Part shown: one piece after another, positions 55,958-64,000 of the stretch
Layout: the number at the start of each line of letters is the position of its first letter
Position numbering within the stretch: the first letter of the stretch is position 1
Assembly: GCF_000429145.1 (NCBI RefSeq)
Contig: NZ_AUBH01000001.1
Location: forward strand, 434,001 to 498,000
Source: Aestuariibacter salexigens DSM 15300
GTDB taxonomy: Bacteria > Pseudomonadota > Gammaproteobacteria > Enterobacterales > Alteromonadaceae
DNA: 64,000 nucleotides
Direction: 5' to 3'
Translations under genes and position numbers: made by a program
Notes under the pieces: generated by a model
The model's input: only the letters and a program-made list of their open reading frames with translations
Told to the model about the DNA's origin: nothing
Databases searched by the model: none

Positions 55958-56922
55958 TACTTGTCGCTTCCTGCATCGCGCAAACTGTCCACACTGTTAA
56001 ATAGCGCATCAGCATCCTGCATGAGTTGGTTCACAGGTTGTGGCGAGCGCAGCAAGAAAGCGGGGGGTAATAATGTAGAGTCGTAACTGGCTCGCTGACT
56101 GAAATTATCACTGTAGTGAAAGGTAAAGTAGCTCAATGGTAAAAGCGTTAGAAACGTCATAACGCTGGTGATCATATGACGTCGTCGTTGTGGTTGATGA
56201 AAGGCAATAAACAGCGTGAGCCAGTAAAATGACCAGCAAATGATGGCAACCACGCCCAGCATCAGCGTGTCTATCCACGGCTGCTGACCGGTGTTAAATC
56301 GCAGCACAATTTCCAGCGTGGATATGGCAAAGGTGATGATCAACGTCATCCATAGCAAACTGAACTGGGAAGTGAGTCGTGCTTCTTTACTGTTAAGTTT
56401 AGCCAGTAGCCCAAAAAATAGCGGCCACACGCATAAAACGAGCAATTGCGCGCCGGTTTGACCAAGCAAGCTACCCCAGCGAACATCAGAAAATTGAGTC
56501 AGGTAATCAGAGTAAAGATTGAGCCCGGCATAAATGAGTGCGAGAAGTGCTGCCACCCAGACTGAATTCATCCACTCAATGCGCGCCTCCATGGGGTTTA
56601 GCTTCTGCGCGGGAGCGACGTGTCGTTGACTGGAAAAGACTCGCATGCGACTGCGGCCAAGGGTAATGATATCGCGTTCGGTTACGCTTGCCTGCGCACT
56701 GTGCTCGCCGTTAACCAGTGTGCCGTTAAGCGAGTCATTATCATTGATAACCAGCGTATCATCATCACGCTGGTCGATACTGATGTGTGTTGCATCAATG
56801 TAGGGATCATCAAGCTGCACATCGGCTTCATAGCCACGTCCAACAGTGACGTGATTTGTATCAAGACGATGCAGGCTTTTACGCTGCGAATTTCTGTCTA
56901 ATACCTCAACCATTATTGCCAT
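55957..56922 (-). CDS. Membrane-anchored FHA-domain protein
   Basis: A 321-residue protein. An FHA domain (about 22-95) is visible: VTVGRGYEADVQLDDPYI, then THISI, then NDNDSLNGTLVNG. The usual Ser of the phosphothreonine-binding pattern (S-x-x-H) reads Asp here (DATH), so binding may differ. About five membrane helices (130-150, 160-182, 190-212, 222-245, 258-278) follow, with a short tail. The FHA should face the cytoplasm. The gene overlaps the upstream protease by ten bases and the downstream NRDE gene by one. No kinase gene is in the unit. Confidence 0.85.
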   Translation of the reverse strand: MAIMVEVLDRNSQRKSLHRLDTNHVTVGRGYEADVQLDDPYIDATHISIDQRDDDTLVINDNDSLNGTLVNGEHSAQASVTERDIITLGRSRMRVFSSQRHVAPAQKLNPMEARIEWMNSVWVAALLALIYAGLNLYSDYLTQFSDVRWGSLLGQTGAQLLVLCVWPLFFGLLAKLNSKEARLTSQFSLLWMTLIITFAISTLEIVLRFNTGQQPWIDTLMLGVVAIICWSFYWLTLFIAFHQPQRRRHMITSVMTFLTLLPLSYFTFHYSDNFSQRASYDSTLLPPAFLLRSPQPVNQLMQDADALFNSVDSLRDAGSDK

Positions 56923-58166
56923 GATACCGCCTCAATAAACTTTTCAGTAAATGACATGGCTTCTGATTTGCCTACGCCTGATAGGGTAAAGTGACTGACA
57001 AGGCCCGCTTGCTGATGGTCAAGGCTGGCCGCGACGTACAGTACGTCATATAACCTGTCAAATGCCTTATATGCCCGCAAACACAAAATACTGCGCGTTG
57101 TCACCGCATACCGGTTGTTTACGGTATGCGTGTTACAGCGATAGTTTGTGACATCCTCCTCGGTGGCGAGATTACCCGCACCTGCGCCGTCAATACCGTC
57201 ACTCAGGAATCGGTAAAAGCGGTTGGTAGAGAAGTCGTCACTCTGCAACCATTCAAACTCCATTTCTATCGCGCCTGTTCGTAGCGAATTGTGCACGAAA
57301 ATGTTGTCGTTAAGGCGACAGCGGTTTTCAACAGACAGAAAATGTGCGTTTTCCTGGTCACGATTTGAGTCACCCCAACAGGACATGAACGGTACGACAT
57401 CGGCTGGGATCTTTGCTTCACCCAGTTCCGTTATAGGCCAATCTTGTTGAATGAACGCGGACACCAGATCGGTTTGATTGTCGACTAACTGATTTTCAAT
57501 CAGTGCAATAAATTGTTCCTGACTGAATTCAGATTCGGGAATATTGGCAAGCAGATGTTGTAAGGGTGAAAGTGGCACAAGAAAACCAATCTGATTCCCT
57601 GCAGTCGCAACATTTACGCCCATAACTAAACCCGCATCATTGACTACCGGACCGCCGCTCATGCCTGGATTAATAGAGCCGGTAAAATGAATGCGTTGAT
57701 AAAAACTACGTTTACTCAGGCCATTAAAGGTGCCTGGCACAACAATCATGCCCAGATCGTGTGGGTTACCCAAACTGTATATGGGTGAACCCTGTTCCGG
57801 TAGATTATCGGCAACGTGTAAATAGGGCAGTGGGCTATCTACCAGTCTTTGCACCACGGCAAGATCATTGACCACATCAATATACCGCAGTTTGAGCGAT
57901 CCTTGGTTTCCGGCGTGATCTTCAAATTCAATTCGTACATTGTCCGCATTAAAGACGGCATCAGAGATAACATGATAGTTCGTCACGATAAGCCCAGAGG
58001 CGCTAACCGCGAATCCCGAGCCAATAGACGACTTGTTATTCGAATCATTGTTGATGATGCGAATTTGATACAAAGAGGATTGATAGTCGTTGAACAGGTC
58101 CTTAGCGGTTTCCTGCGCAACGCTACTGAATGCACACACGGCGAGAAAAAAGATCAGTAACTTCAA
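56913..58166 (-). CDS. Exported trypsin-like serine protease (S1) with unknown C-terminal domain
   Basis: A 417-residue protein with signal peptide MKLLIFFLAVCAFSSVAQ. The protease domain (about 30-215) has triad His65 in LIVTNYHVIS, Asp101 in VVNDLAVVQ and Ser170 in NPGMSGGPV, the DegP/HtrA-type layout. No PDZ domain is seen. Instead a C-terminal half (about 215-417) with several Cys and an aromatic core has no known match. First gene of the operon; start at ATG, overlap of ten bases into the FHA gene. Confidence 0.88.
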   Translation of the reverse strand: MKLLIFFLAVCAFSSVAQETAKDLFNDYQSSLYQIRIINNDSNNKSSIGSGFAVSASGLIVTNYHVISDAVFNADNVRIEFEDHAGNQGSLKLRYIDVVNDLAVVQRLVDSPLPYLHVADNLPEQGSPIYSLGNPHDLGMIVVPGTFNGLSKRSFYQRIHFTGSINPGMSGGPVVNDAGLVMGVNVATAGNQIGFLVPLSPLQHLLANIPESEFSQEQFIALIENQLVDNQTDLVSAFIQQDWPITELGEAKIPADVVPFMSCWGDSNRDQENAHFLSVENRCRLNDNIFVHNSLRTGAIEMEFEWLQSDDFSTNRFYRFLSDGIDGAGAGNLATEEDVTNYRCNTHTVNNRYAVTTRSILCLRAYKAFDRLYDVLYVAASLDHQQAGLVSHFTLSGVGKSEAMSFTEKFIEAVSWQ

Positions 58167-58246
58167 AATAATAGGTTGGCTTATAGGCTGTGAATTATCA
58201 GGTGACTATGATAAAAGATGTGGCAAAAGGTTGTAAGTAAAATAAT

Positions 58247-58867
58247 ATGAAGAAAGACCCTTTCCAATTACCCGATGTCGGTAATAACGTGCCTCGCGGA
58301 GGCAATGCATTCACCCACTGGCTGGGCAAAACCTATCTCAAATTAAGTGGCTGGAGCTTCACTGGCCAACTCCCGGATCGCAAAAAAATGGTTATCGCGG
58401 TTGCGCCCCATACGTCTAACTGGGATTTTTTTGTCGGATTGGCCGTACTCTTCGCACTCAGGCTTAAAATAAATTTTTTAGGTAAGCACACCATTTTTAT
58501 TCCGCCGATATCCTGGTTTCTCAGAGCCATAGGTGGGATCCCTGTGGACAGACGGTCAACGCATGGTGTGGTTGGCAATATCGCCATGCAACTGAAAGAG
58601 AAGCAACAAACGATATTAGCTATTGCGCCAGAAGGCACTCGAAGCCCGGTATTTCCGTGGAAGACCGGTTTTCTGCAAATCGCCAACCAGGCAAATATGC
58701 CTGTGTTACTGATTGGCTTTGATTTTTCGAAAAAGCAGATCCAATTTGGTCCGTTGTTTGAGGTGAACGGTGATATCGAATCTCACATGCACACCGTCTA
58801 TGACTTTTATGCTACTGTGCAGGGCAAATACCCCGACAACGTTGTTTTTCCGGAGAATAAAGCGTGA
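58247..58867 (+). CDS. PlsC-like acyltransferase
   Basis: A 206-residue glycerolipid-type acyltransferase. The HX4D catalytic motif is His55-TSNW-Asp60, and the EGTR acceptor motif is at Glu129. No membrane helix is clear, unlike true PlsC. It could transfer acyl chains to lysophosphatidate or another acceptor. The stop overlaps the next gene by four bases (GTGA). Confidence 0.88.
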   Translation: MKKDPFQLPDVGNNVPRGGNAFTHWLGKTYLKLSGWSFTGQLPDRKKMVIAVAPHTSNWDFFVGLAVLFALRLKINFLGKHTIFIPPISWFLRAIGGIPVDRRSTHGVVGNIAMQLKEKQQTILAIAPEGTRSPVFPWKTGFLQIANQANMPVLLIGFDFSKKQIQFGPLFEVNGDIESHMHTVYDFYATVQGKYPDNVVFPENKA

Positions 58868-60105
58868 GTAACAAGGGATTCACCACTCGCCTGGTACATG
58901 CCGACCGACATCTTAACAAGCCGGAACATGGCGCAGTACATCAATCAACTAACAATTCTGTGCTGTTTGAATATGAGGATGTGCATGAGCTGATCGACGT
59001 ATTTCAGGGCAAAAAGGCCGGACATGTCTATTCTCGTTCCTCATCATCTTCTGCTGCTGCGCTGCAAAATATCATCAATGAGCTGGAGCAGGGCATTGCT
59101 GCGCTGACTTTTGCGACGGGGATGGCAGCCATTTCATCGGCGTTATTGTCGCTGCTAAAAACTGGCGATCACATTATCGCCAGTCAGTATTTGTTTGGAA
59201 ACACACGCAGTTTTATTGAAACCCTGAAAGCACTGGGTATTGAGGTCAGCCTCGTTGACGTGACTGAAGCCAAAGCCGTTGAAGATGCGGTAAAACCGCG
59301 TACTCGAATGGTATTTACCGAAACCATCGCCAATCCGGTTACGCAGATTGCAGACCTGACAGGGATTGGTATGGTCTGTGAGAAACACAATCTGTTATAT
59401 GTACTAGATAACACGATGACGCCCGCATACCTGTTTTCTGCTAAATCGGTAGGCGCGTCATTAGTGGTCCAGTCGTTAACGAAATATATCGCAGGCCATG
59501 GCAATGTACTGGGCGGTGCGTTGATTGATACCGGACTGTTTAACTGGCAAGACTTCCCCAACATCGTCTCCACCTATCAGGTGTCAGACATCGCTCAGTG
59601 GGGGATTACGCAGATTAAAAAACGTGGGTTACGAGATATTGGCGCGACGTTAGCACCAGAGTCTGCTGCCAGTATATCTGTCGGGTTGGAAACATTAGCA
59701 CTGAGAATGGAGCGAAGCTGCAGCAATGCACTTAAACTCGCGACTTACCTGCATTCACATCCTGCGGTCAAGCAGGTGTATTATCCCGGCCTGGCGGATC
59801 ATCCTCAACATTGTCGGGCCAGAGAATTATTCAAGGCGTATGGTGCAATTTTAAGTATTGATGTTAATCCAGATGTGGATTGTCATGCATTGCTTAATGC
59901 ATTGGAGCTGGTGATCACTGCTACCCATCTGGGTGATACTCGGACACTGGCGCTGCCAGTCGCGTCAACCATCTTCTTTGAAAATGGTCCAGAAGAACGC
60001 CAGCGCATGGGCATTGGCGATACCATGATACGCATTTCTGTCGGCATTGAGGATATCGACGATATTATCAGTGACTTTGACAACGCATTTTCAATGGTGT
60101 CGTAA
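58864..60105 (+). CDS. Cystathionine gamma-synthase/lyase family PLP enzyme
   Basis: A 413-residue Cys/Met-metabolism PLP enzyme. The PLP lysine is Lys207 in QSLTKYIAGHGNVLGGAL; VYSRSSSSSAAALQNIINELE and ATGMAAISSALLSLLKTGD are cofactor segments; RMGIGDTMIRISVGIEDIDDI closes the domain. It may make or break cystathionine, homocysteine or a related thioether. Start is GTG, coupled to the PlsC-like gene. Confidence 0.9.
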   Translation: MSNKGFTTRLVHADRHLNKPEHGAVHQSTNNSVLFEYEDVHELIDVFQGKKAGHVYSRSSSSSAAALQNIINELEQGIAALTFATGMAAISSALLSLLKTGDHIIASQYLFGNTRSFIETLKALGIEVSLVDVTEAKAVEDAVKPRTRMVFTETIANPVTQIADLTGIGMVCEKHNLLYVLDNTMTPAYLFSAKSVGASLVVQSLTKYIAGHGNVLGGALIDTGLFNWQDFPNIVSTYQVSDIAQWGITQIKKRGLRDIGATLAPESAASISVGLETLALRMERSCSNALKLATYLHSHPAVKQVYYPGLADHPQHCRARELFKAYGAILSIDVNPDVDCHALLNALELVITATHLGDTRTLALPVASTIFFENGPEERQRMGIGDTMIRISVGIEDIDDIISDFDNAFSMVS

Positions 60106-60137
60106 GTTCCAAAAAATAGAATATAAATCTCGAATAT

Positions 60138-60152
60138 TGCTAATTATCATTC
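60138..60152 (+). promoter_or_regulatory. Weak Fur-box-like site upstream of the AzoR-type gene
   Basis: TGCTAATTATCATTC matches 10 or 11 of the 14 informative positions of the 7-1-7 Fur box (TGATAATNATTATCA). It is about 50 bases before the start. The region is AT-rich, so chance matching is possible. Confidence 0.3.
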
Positions 60153-60200
60153 TAAATATTTGCATTAAACTGTGCTCAAACATTCATTGGGAGCAAGTCG

Positions 60201-60812
60201 ATGCAAAATGTATTAGTGATCAATAGCAGTATTAACGGGGCAGAAGGCAATTCAGCAAAACTGGTATCGCGCTTTATTGAAAAGTGGCAAAGCGAAGCTG
60301 AATTACAGATCAATGACCTTGACCTCACATCGCTGGCATTACTTCATTTGACCCAGCAGGAAATGCAGGCGTGGATGACCGATAAAGACCAGCGTACGCC
60401 AGAGCAGCAAACGTTGGCAGCCCTGTCAGATGACTTCATCGCTGACGTACAATGGGCAGATACGTTAGTGATCGGCATGCCGATGTATAATTTCAGTATG
60501 CCTTCTGTATTTAAGGCCTGGATTGACCGTATTGCGCGGGCAGGCATCACCTTTAAATATACGCCAGATGGTCCTGTTGGCCTGTTGAAAAACAAGAGGG
60601 TGATAGTGCTTGCGGCGCGGGGCGGCAAATACGCTGGCACCGCGAAAGATACACAAACACAATACCTCAATGATGTCTTTGCATTTATCGGAATCGACAA
60701 TGTGGATTTTGTGTATGCAGAGGGATTGGCGATGGGAGAGGAGAGCTTTAAGCAAAATTGGCATGCTGCCGAACAAAAAAATGTTGAACTAATCTCGCAG
60801 ATGGTTGCCTAA
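60201..60812 (+). CDS. azoR: FMN-dependent NADH-azoreductase/quinone reductase (AzoR type)
   Basis: A 203-residue flavodoxin-like oxidoreductase. INSSINGAEGNSAKLVSRF is the FMN phosphate loop; GMPMYNFSMPSVFKAWIDRIARAGITFKY and AARGGKYAG contact the flavin ring, as in E. coli AzoR. It reduces quinones and azo compounds by two electrons. Monocistronic with its own terminator. A Fur-box-like site in the promoter region is weak. Confidence 0.92.
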   Translation: MQNVLVINSSINGAEGNSAKLVSRFIEKWQSEAELQINDLDLTSLALLHLTQQEMQAWMTDKDQRTPEQQTLAALSDDFIADVQWADTLVIGMPMYNFSMPSVFKAWIDRIARAGITFKYTPDGPVGLLKNKRVIVLAARGGKYAGTAKDTQTQYLNDVFAFIGIDNVDFVYAEGLAMGEESFKQNWHAAEQKNVELISQMVA

Positions 60813-60891
60813 CTTTATGCAGTTAGCTAGGTCTTGCTAGTTTCTACTAGCATTGCAGCTAAAGTGTGTTCCAAGTTGAGTGTGCTTGATT

Positions 60892-60916
60892 GCCCCGCAG
60901 ATAGCGGGGCTTTTTT
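60892..60916 (+). terminator. Terminator of the AzoR-type gene
   Basis: A perfect 7-bp stem GCCCCGC/GCGGGGC (60892-60898 with 60904-60910) has an AGATA loop and is followed by six T residues. Confidence 0.9.
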
Positions 60917-60935
60917 ATTTGATTTTCTTAAAAAA

Positions 60936-61496
60936 TCAGCTGGCTTTGCCAAGCGCCTTTTGAATGTCTTCAATGAAATCATCATCATCTGGTTTAGTAA
61001 ACCCGCTGTAGGCGTTGATGATGTTTCCGTCTCTGTCCATCAGATATTTGTAGAAGTTCCATTTGGGTGTTGTACCAGAGCGCTCTGCAAGCATGCGATA
61101 TAGCGGGTCTGCATCATCACCACGCACGGGCATGGTCTCGAACATGGGGAATTTTACTCCATAGGTTAATTCGCACAGCTCGGCTGTCTTACTTTCGTCA
61201 TCAAATTCCTGTTTAAAATCATTTGACGGGAAGCCAAGTACAACCAAACCCTGGTCCTTGTATTCACTATAGAGTGCTTCAAGGCCTTCGAACTGTGGGG
61301 TAAATCCGCATTTACTGGCAGTATTTACAAACAACACTGCTTTACCCGCATATTCATCACACAAATTCACCACTTCCTGAGAGTTAAGCTTTCGCTTCAT
61401 GAACTTGAGCAAATCTGGACACTGTGCAGCGCTTGCTGCGCCATGAAAACTCAGTAAGCAGACTGAAAAGCAAAAATAAGTGAACAGTTTTTTCAT
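60936..61496 (-). CDS. Exported glutathione peroxidase family protein
   Basis: A 186-residue thiol peroxidase. Signal peptide MKKLFTYFCFSVCLLSFHGAASA directs it to the periplasm. The active Cys63 is in NTASKCGFTPQFEGLE, followed by GFPSNDFKQEF and PKWNFYKYLMDRDG, which supply the Gln and Trp/Asn of the catalytic tetrad. It is a cysteine form, not selenocysteine, and probably uses thioredoxin-like or periplasmic thiols to reduce peroxides. Confidence 0.92.
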   Translation of the reverse strand: MKKLFTYFCFSVCLLSFHGAASAAQCPDLLKFMKRKLNSQEVVNLCDEYAGKAVLFVNTASKCGFTPQFEGLEALYSEYKDQGLVVLGFPSNDFKQEFDDESKTAELCELTYGVKFPMFETMPVRGDDADPLYRMLAERSGTTPKWNFYKYLMDRDGNIINAYSGFTKPDDDDFIEDIQKALGKAS

Positions 61497-61661
61497 CGTT
61501 TTGGTTTCATCCTAAGTAGTAAAACACGGTATCATCAACGCGCGATTGTAATGCCTTGTATCCTGAGGATCTGGTTTTAGATCACTGCGTTTGTTGATTT
61601 ATATGACTCGACAAACGTGGGATCGCATTCACGTCATAACATTAAAATGAAAAGGTAAACA

Positions 61662-64000
61662 ATGAAAATAACGCATACCTGTTTCGCCCTGTCATTCGCG
61701 GCAGCCACCCTATCGGGCTGTGCCGCTACCGATATATCTGCCTCGACGAGCCCTGAGCAGTCACGTCCTGCTTCTGTAGCTACCGTCGTTACGCCGCAGA
61801 CGCCTACTTATACCGCTGATGGCAAACTCGCTATTACGCTGGAACAGATTATGGCGGATCCTGACTGGTTGGGCAGACAACCAGAGCGAGCCTATTGGGC
61901 AGATGATGGTCAGGCCGTTCTTTATTACCGCAAGCGTGAAGGCTCGCCGATCGACGATCTGTGGCGTAAAAATCTGAACGCCGACACGAATGGTGAGACT
62001 GTAGCGCTGTCAGAATTGCACGCACATGCTTACCGTTCACGGATTGTGAACAGCGATAACAGCATGGCTGCCTGGGTATTCGAAGACAATCTGTTTGTTA
62101 AAGACTTATCCACTGGTGTAATCAGGCAGCTCACCCGTGGCGGCGACAGGCCTTACAACCTGCAGTTTATGCTAGACGGCAGCATTGGTATGCAGCGCGG
62201 TAACGCCTATTACACTATTAACCCCGCCAGTGGATTGACATCCCAGTTAGTGTCATGGCGCTTTGCCGCGCCGCCAAAAGCGGTGGAAGCCCCCAAAGAT
62301 TATATCGCACAAGAACAGATCAAGCTGATTGACTATGTGGCTTTACAGCGCAACAACCGTCTTCTGAGGGAAGAGCATCAGCAGCTACTGCAACAGCAAA
62401 ATGCAACGGTGACACCTGAGCCTCTGTATTTTGATGCAAAGCTCGAGCTGGCGCGTTTAAGCGTCTCACCGGCTGGCGATAAGGCGGTGTTCGCGTTACG
62501 AGAAGACACACCCAACCGCAGTGAAACGGATATCATGCCTAACTATATTCAGGAAGATGGCCGTATCGCCGCCGAGCCAGTGCGTCGCCGCGTCGCTGAC
62601 GCTGAGCCACAGTCTCATGAACTATGGCTGGCTGATCTGCAAAATGGCACAACGCAGTCGCTGTCCTACCAGACATTGCCTGGCTATAACGAAGACGTCC
62701 TGGCTGACGTAAAGCGCGAGAACGCCAAAGCGAAAGGCGAAGATTATCAGGTGAACCGCTTGCCTAGAGCGATTGGCCTGATCAACGACTGGTATTGGTC
62801 AGAAAGCCCGATTCAGTGGAATCGTGATGGACAGCAGGTCGCGATCATGTTGGAGGCATGGGATAACAAAGACCGCTGGATAGCGACGGTAGATTTTGAT
62901 GACAGTGCGCTGGTCAGTGAACATCGTTTACATGACGATGCATGGATTAATTATCGTTTTAATACCTTCGGATGGCTGAATCAGTCTGACGAGCTGTTTT
63001 TCATCTCTGAACAAAGTGGCTATGCCCATCTTTACATCAAAGCGCCGGGTGAAAAAGAAAGAGCATTAACGTCAGGCAATTATGAGGTCGACGACCTGAC
63101 ATTGACTCGCGATGATGGCTATTTCTATTTTAAAGCGAACAAAAAGCACCCCGGCATTTATGAGATCTACCGTGTCAATGTGCTAAATGGTCAACATGAG
63201 ATGCTGACCGACCTGAATGGTATGACTGACTATGTGCTGAGTCCGCAGGAGGACGCACTGTTACTCACGCACTCCAAGGTTACTCAGCCACCAGAGCTGT
63301 ATGTGCAAAATGTCGGTAATACGGACGTTGTTAAGTTAACCGACACTGTCAGCGATGCATTTAAGTCTATGCCGTGGACAGCGCCACAAATTGTCGCTAT
63401 CCCCTCATCACATGACGATCAGCCAATTTATAGCCGCGTTTATTTACCCAAAGGCGGTGATGGCTCTGCGAAACGCGCTGTAGTCTTTAATCACGGTGCG
63501 GGCTATTTGCAAAATGCCCACCTAGGTTGGTCCGGCTACTTCAGAGAGTTTATGTTCCACAGCATGCTGGCGCAGCAGGGCTATGTTGTGCTGGATATGG
63601 ATTATCGCGCTTCGGCCGGTTATGGACGGGATTGGCGCACCGCGATTTATCGCCGTATGGGAACGCCAGAAGTTGAAGATCTGCGTGATGGCGTAAGCTG
63701 GCTTGTGGATAATGCCGGCGTCGATCGTCAGCGCATTGGTACTTATGGTGGTTCATATGGCGGGTTTCTGACCTTTATGTCGTTGTTTACTGCACCCGAA
63801 CTGTTCCAGTCTGGCGCAGCACTGCGTCCGGTCAGTGACTGGGCCCATTACAATCATCCTTACACATCCAATATTCTGAATACACCGGATGTGGATCCGA
63901 TTGCTTATGAGCGCAGCAGTCCAATCTATTTCGCCGAAGGGTTACAAAAACCGCTGTTAATCAATGCGCCAATGATCGATAACAACGTGTTTTTTGTTGA
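61662..64000 (+). CDS. Dipeptidyl-peptidase-type S9 peptidase, lipoprotein (cut at window end)
   Basis: The frame is open for 779 codons to the window edge. MKITHTCFALSFAAATLSGC is a lipoprotein signal peptide, with AAGGT eight bases before the ATG. An N-terminal beta-propeller (about 60-530) is followed by the peptidase domain: Ser698 in GTYGGSYGGFLTF and Asp773 in MIDNNVFF. The His expected about 30 residues later lies beyond the window. It belongs to the DPP IV-like S9 group that releases dipeptides. The usual HG before the Asp loop reads NAPMID here. Confidence 0.92.
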   Translation, partial: MKITHTCFALSFAAATLSGCAATDISASTSPEQSRPASVATVVTPQTPTYTADGKLAITLEQIMADPDWLGRQPERAYWADDGQAVLYYRKREGSPIDDLWRKNLNADTNGETVALSELHAHAYRSRIVNSDNSMAAWVFEDNLFVKDLSTGVIRQLTRGGDRPYNLQFMLDGSIGMQRGNAYYTINPASGLTSQLVSWRFAAPPKAVEAPKDYIAQEQIKLIDYVALQRNNRLLREEHQQLLQQQNATVTPEPLYFDAKLELARLSVSPAGDKAVFALREDTPNRSETDIMPNYIQEDGRIAAEPVRRRVADAEPQSHELWLADLQNGTTQSLSYQTLPGYNEDVLADVKRENAKAKGEDYQVNRLPRAIGLINDWYWSESPIQWNRDGQQVAIMLEAWDNKDRWIATVDFDDSALVSEHRLHDDAWINYRFNTFGWLNQSDELFFISEQSGYAHLYIKAPGEKERALTSGNYEVDDLTLTRDDGYFYFKANKKHPGIYEIYRVNVLNGQHEMLTDLNGMTDYVLSPQEDALLLTHSKVTQPPELYVQNVGNTDVVKLTDTVSDAFKSMPWTAPQIVAIPSSHDDQPIYSRVYLPKGGDGSAKRAVVFNHGAGYLQNAHLGWSGYFREFMFHSMLAQQGYVVLDMDYRASAGYGRDWRTAIYRRMGTPEVEDLRDGVSWLVDNAGVDRQRIGTYGGSYGGFLTFMSLFTAPELFQSGAALRPVSDWAHYNHPYTSNILNTPDVDPIAYERSSPIYFAEGLQKPLLINAPMIDNNVFFV

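Noticed and set aside
1-64000. tRNA, rRNA, CRISPR array, insertion sequence or prophage
   Set aside because: No cloverleaf, rRNA segment, regularly spaced repeat series, transposase or phage structural gene was seen on either strand.

Overview
The window looks like chromosomal DNA of a marine gammaproteobacterium, most probably Alteromonadales/Alteromonadaceae. This is an inference from protein content and neighbourhoods, not from a search. The pointers are a ybfF / DUF2788 / fldA / fur neighbourhood, Fur that reads like the E. coli protein from its first residues, several RND pumps, TonB-dependent receptors, lipoprotein S9 peptidases and a DmdC-like acyl-CoA dehydrogenase cluster. About 51 protein genes are supported. 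Two are cut by the window edges: the 3' end of an unknown gene at 1-207 and an S9 peptidase running off at 64000. I saw no tRNA, rRNA, CRISPR array, transposase or phage gene.

Layout. 0.2-4.8 kb (minus): a MacAB-like ABC exporter with adaptor, ATPase and two different FtsX-type permeases. 5.0-10.9 kb: a VOC protein, then a large Asp-box (sortilin-like) exported protein paired with a TonB receptor. 10.9-15.1 kb (minus): class I HMG-CoA reductase, a SpoU-type RNA methyltransferase, a membrane diguanylate cyclase and an unusual two-part unknown protein. 15.2-22.7 kb (minus): an RND operon with one lipoprotein adaptor and two non-identical permeases. 22.9-24.2 kb: OsmC and a CvfB-like S1 protein. 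24.2-28.6 kb (plus): 5-oxoprolinase pxpA-pxpB-pxpC, D-amino-acid transaminase and alanine racemase, tightly packed. 28.6-33.5 kb: fur, a chemoreceptor behind a sigma-28-like promoter, flavodoxin, DUF2788, YbfF-like hydrolase and an H-NS-like protein. 33.6-37.2 kb: ETF-quinone oxidoreductase divergent from etfB-etfA with a perfect 18-bp palindrome between them. 37.2-44.6 kb: a lone CBM48-like protein, a third RND pump and a prolyl oligopeptidase lipoprotein. 44.7-52.7 kb: a TonB receptor, a GlxA-type AraC regulator and a divergent acyl-CoA dehydrogenase / CurA-like reductase / two-SDR cluster. 52.7-53.9 kb: a dense set of palindromic repeats around a low-GC GNAT gene. 53.9-61.5 kb: aromatic/aspartate aminotransferase, an overlapping protease-FHA-NRDE operon, a PlsC-like acyltransferase coupled to a cystathionine gamma-synthase-like enzyme, an AzoR-type reductase and a glutathione peroxidase.

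How genes may work together. The etf genes supply the electron acceptor for acyl-CoA dehydrogenases such as the one at 48.3 kb. The pxp-dat-alr operon joins 5-oxoproline recycling to D-alanine/D-glutamate supply. The FHA-protease-NRDE operon and the SpoIIAA-like/ParS-like fusion are the least explained protein units. The 52.9-53.9 kb repeat cluster, containing a REPIN-like composite palindrome and a direct-repeat pair around the GNAT gene, is the clearest non-coding anomaly.
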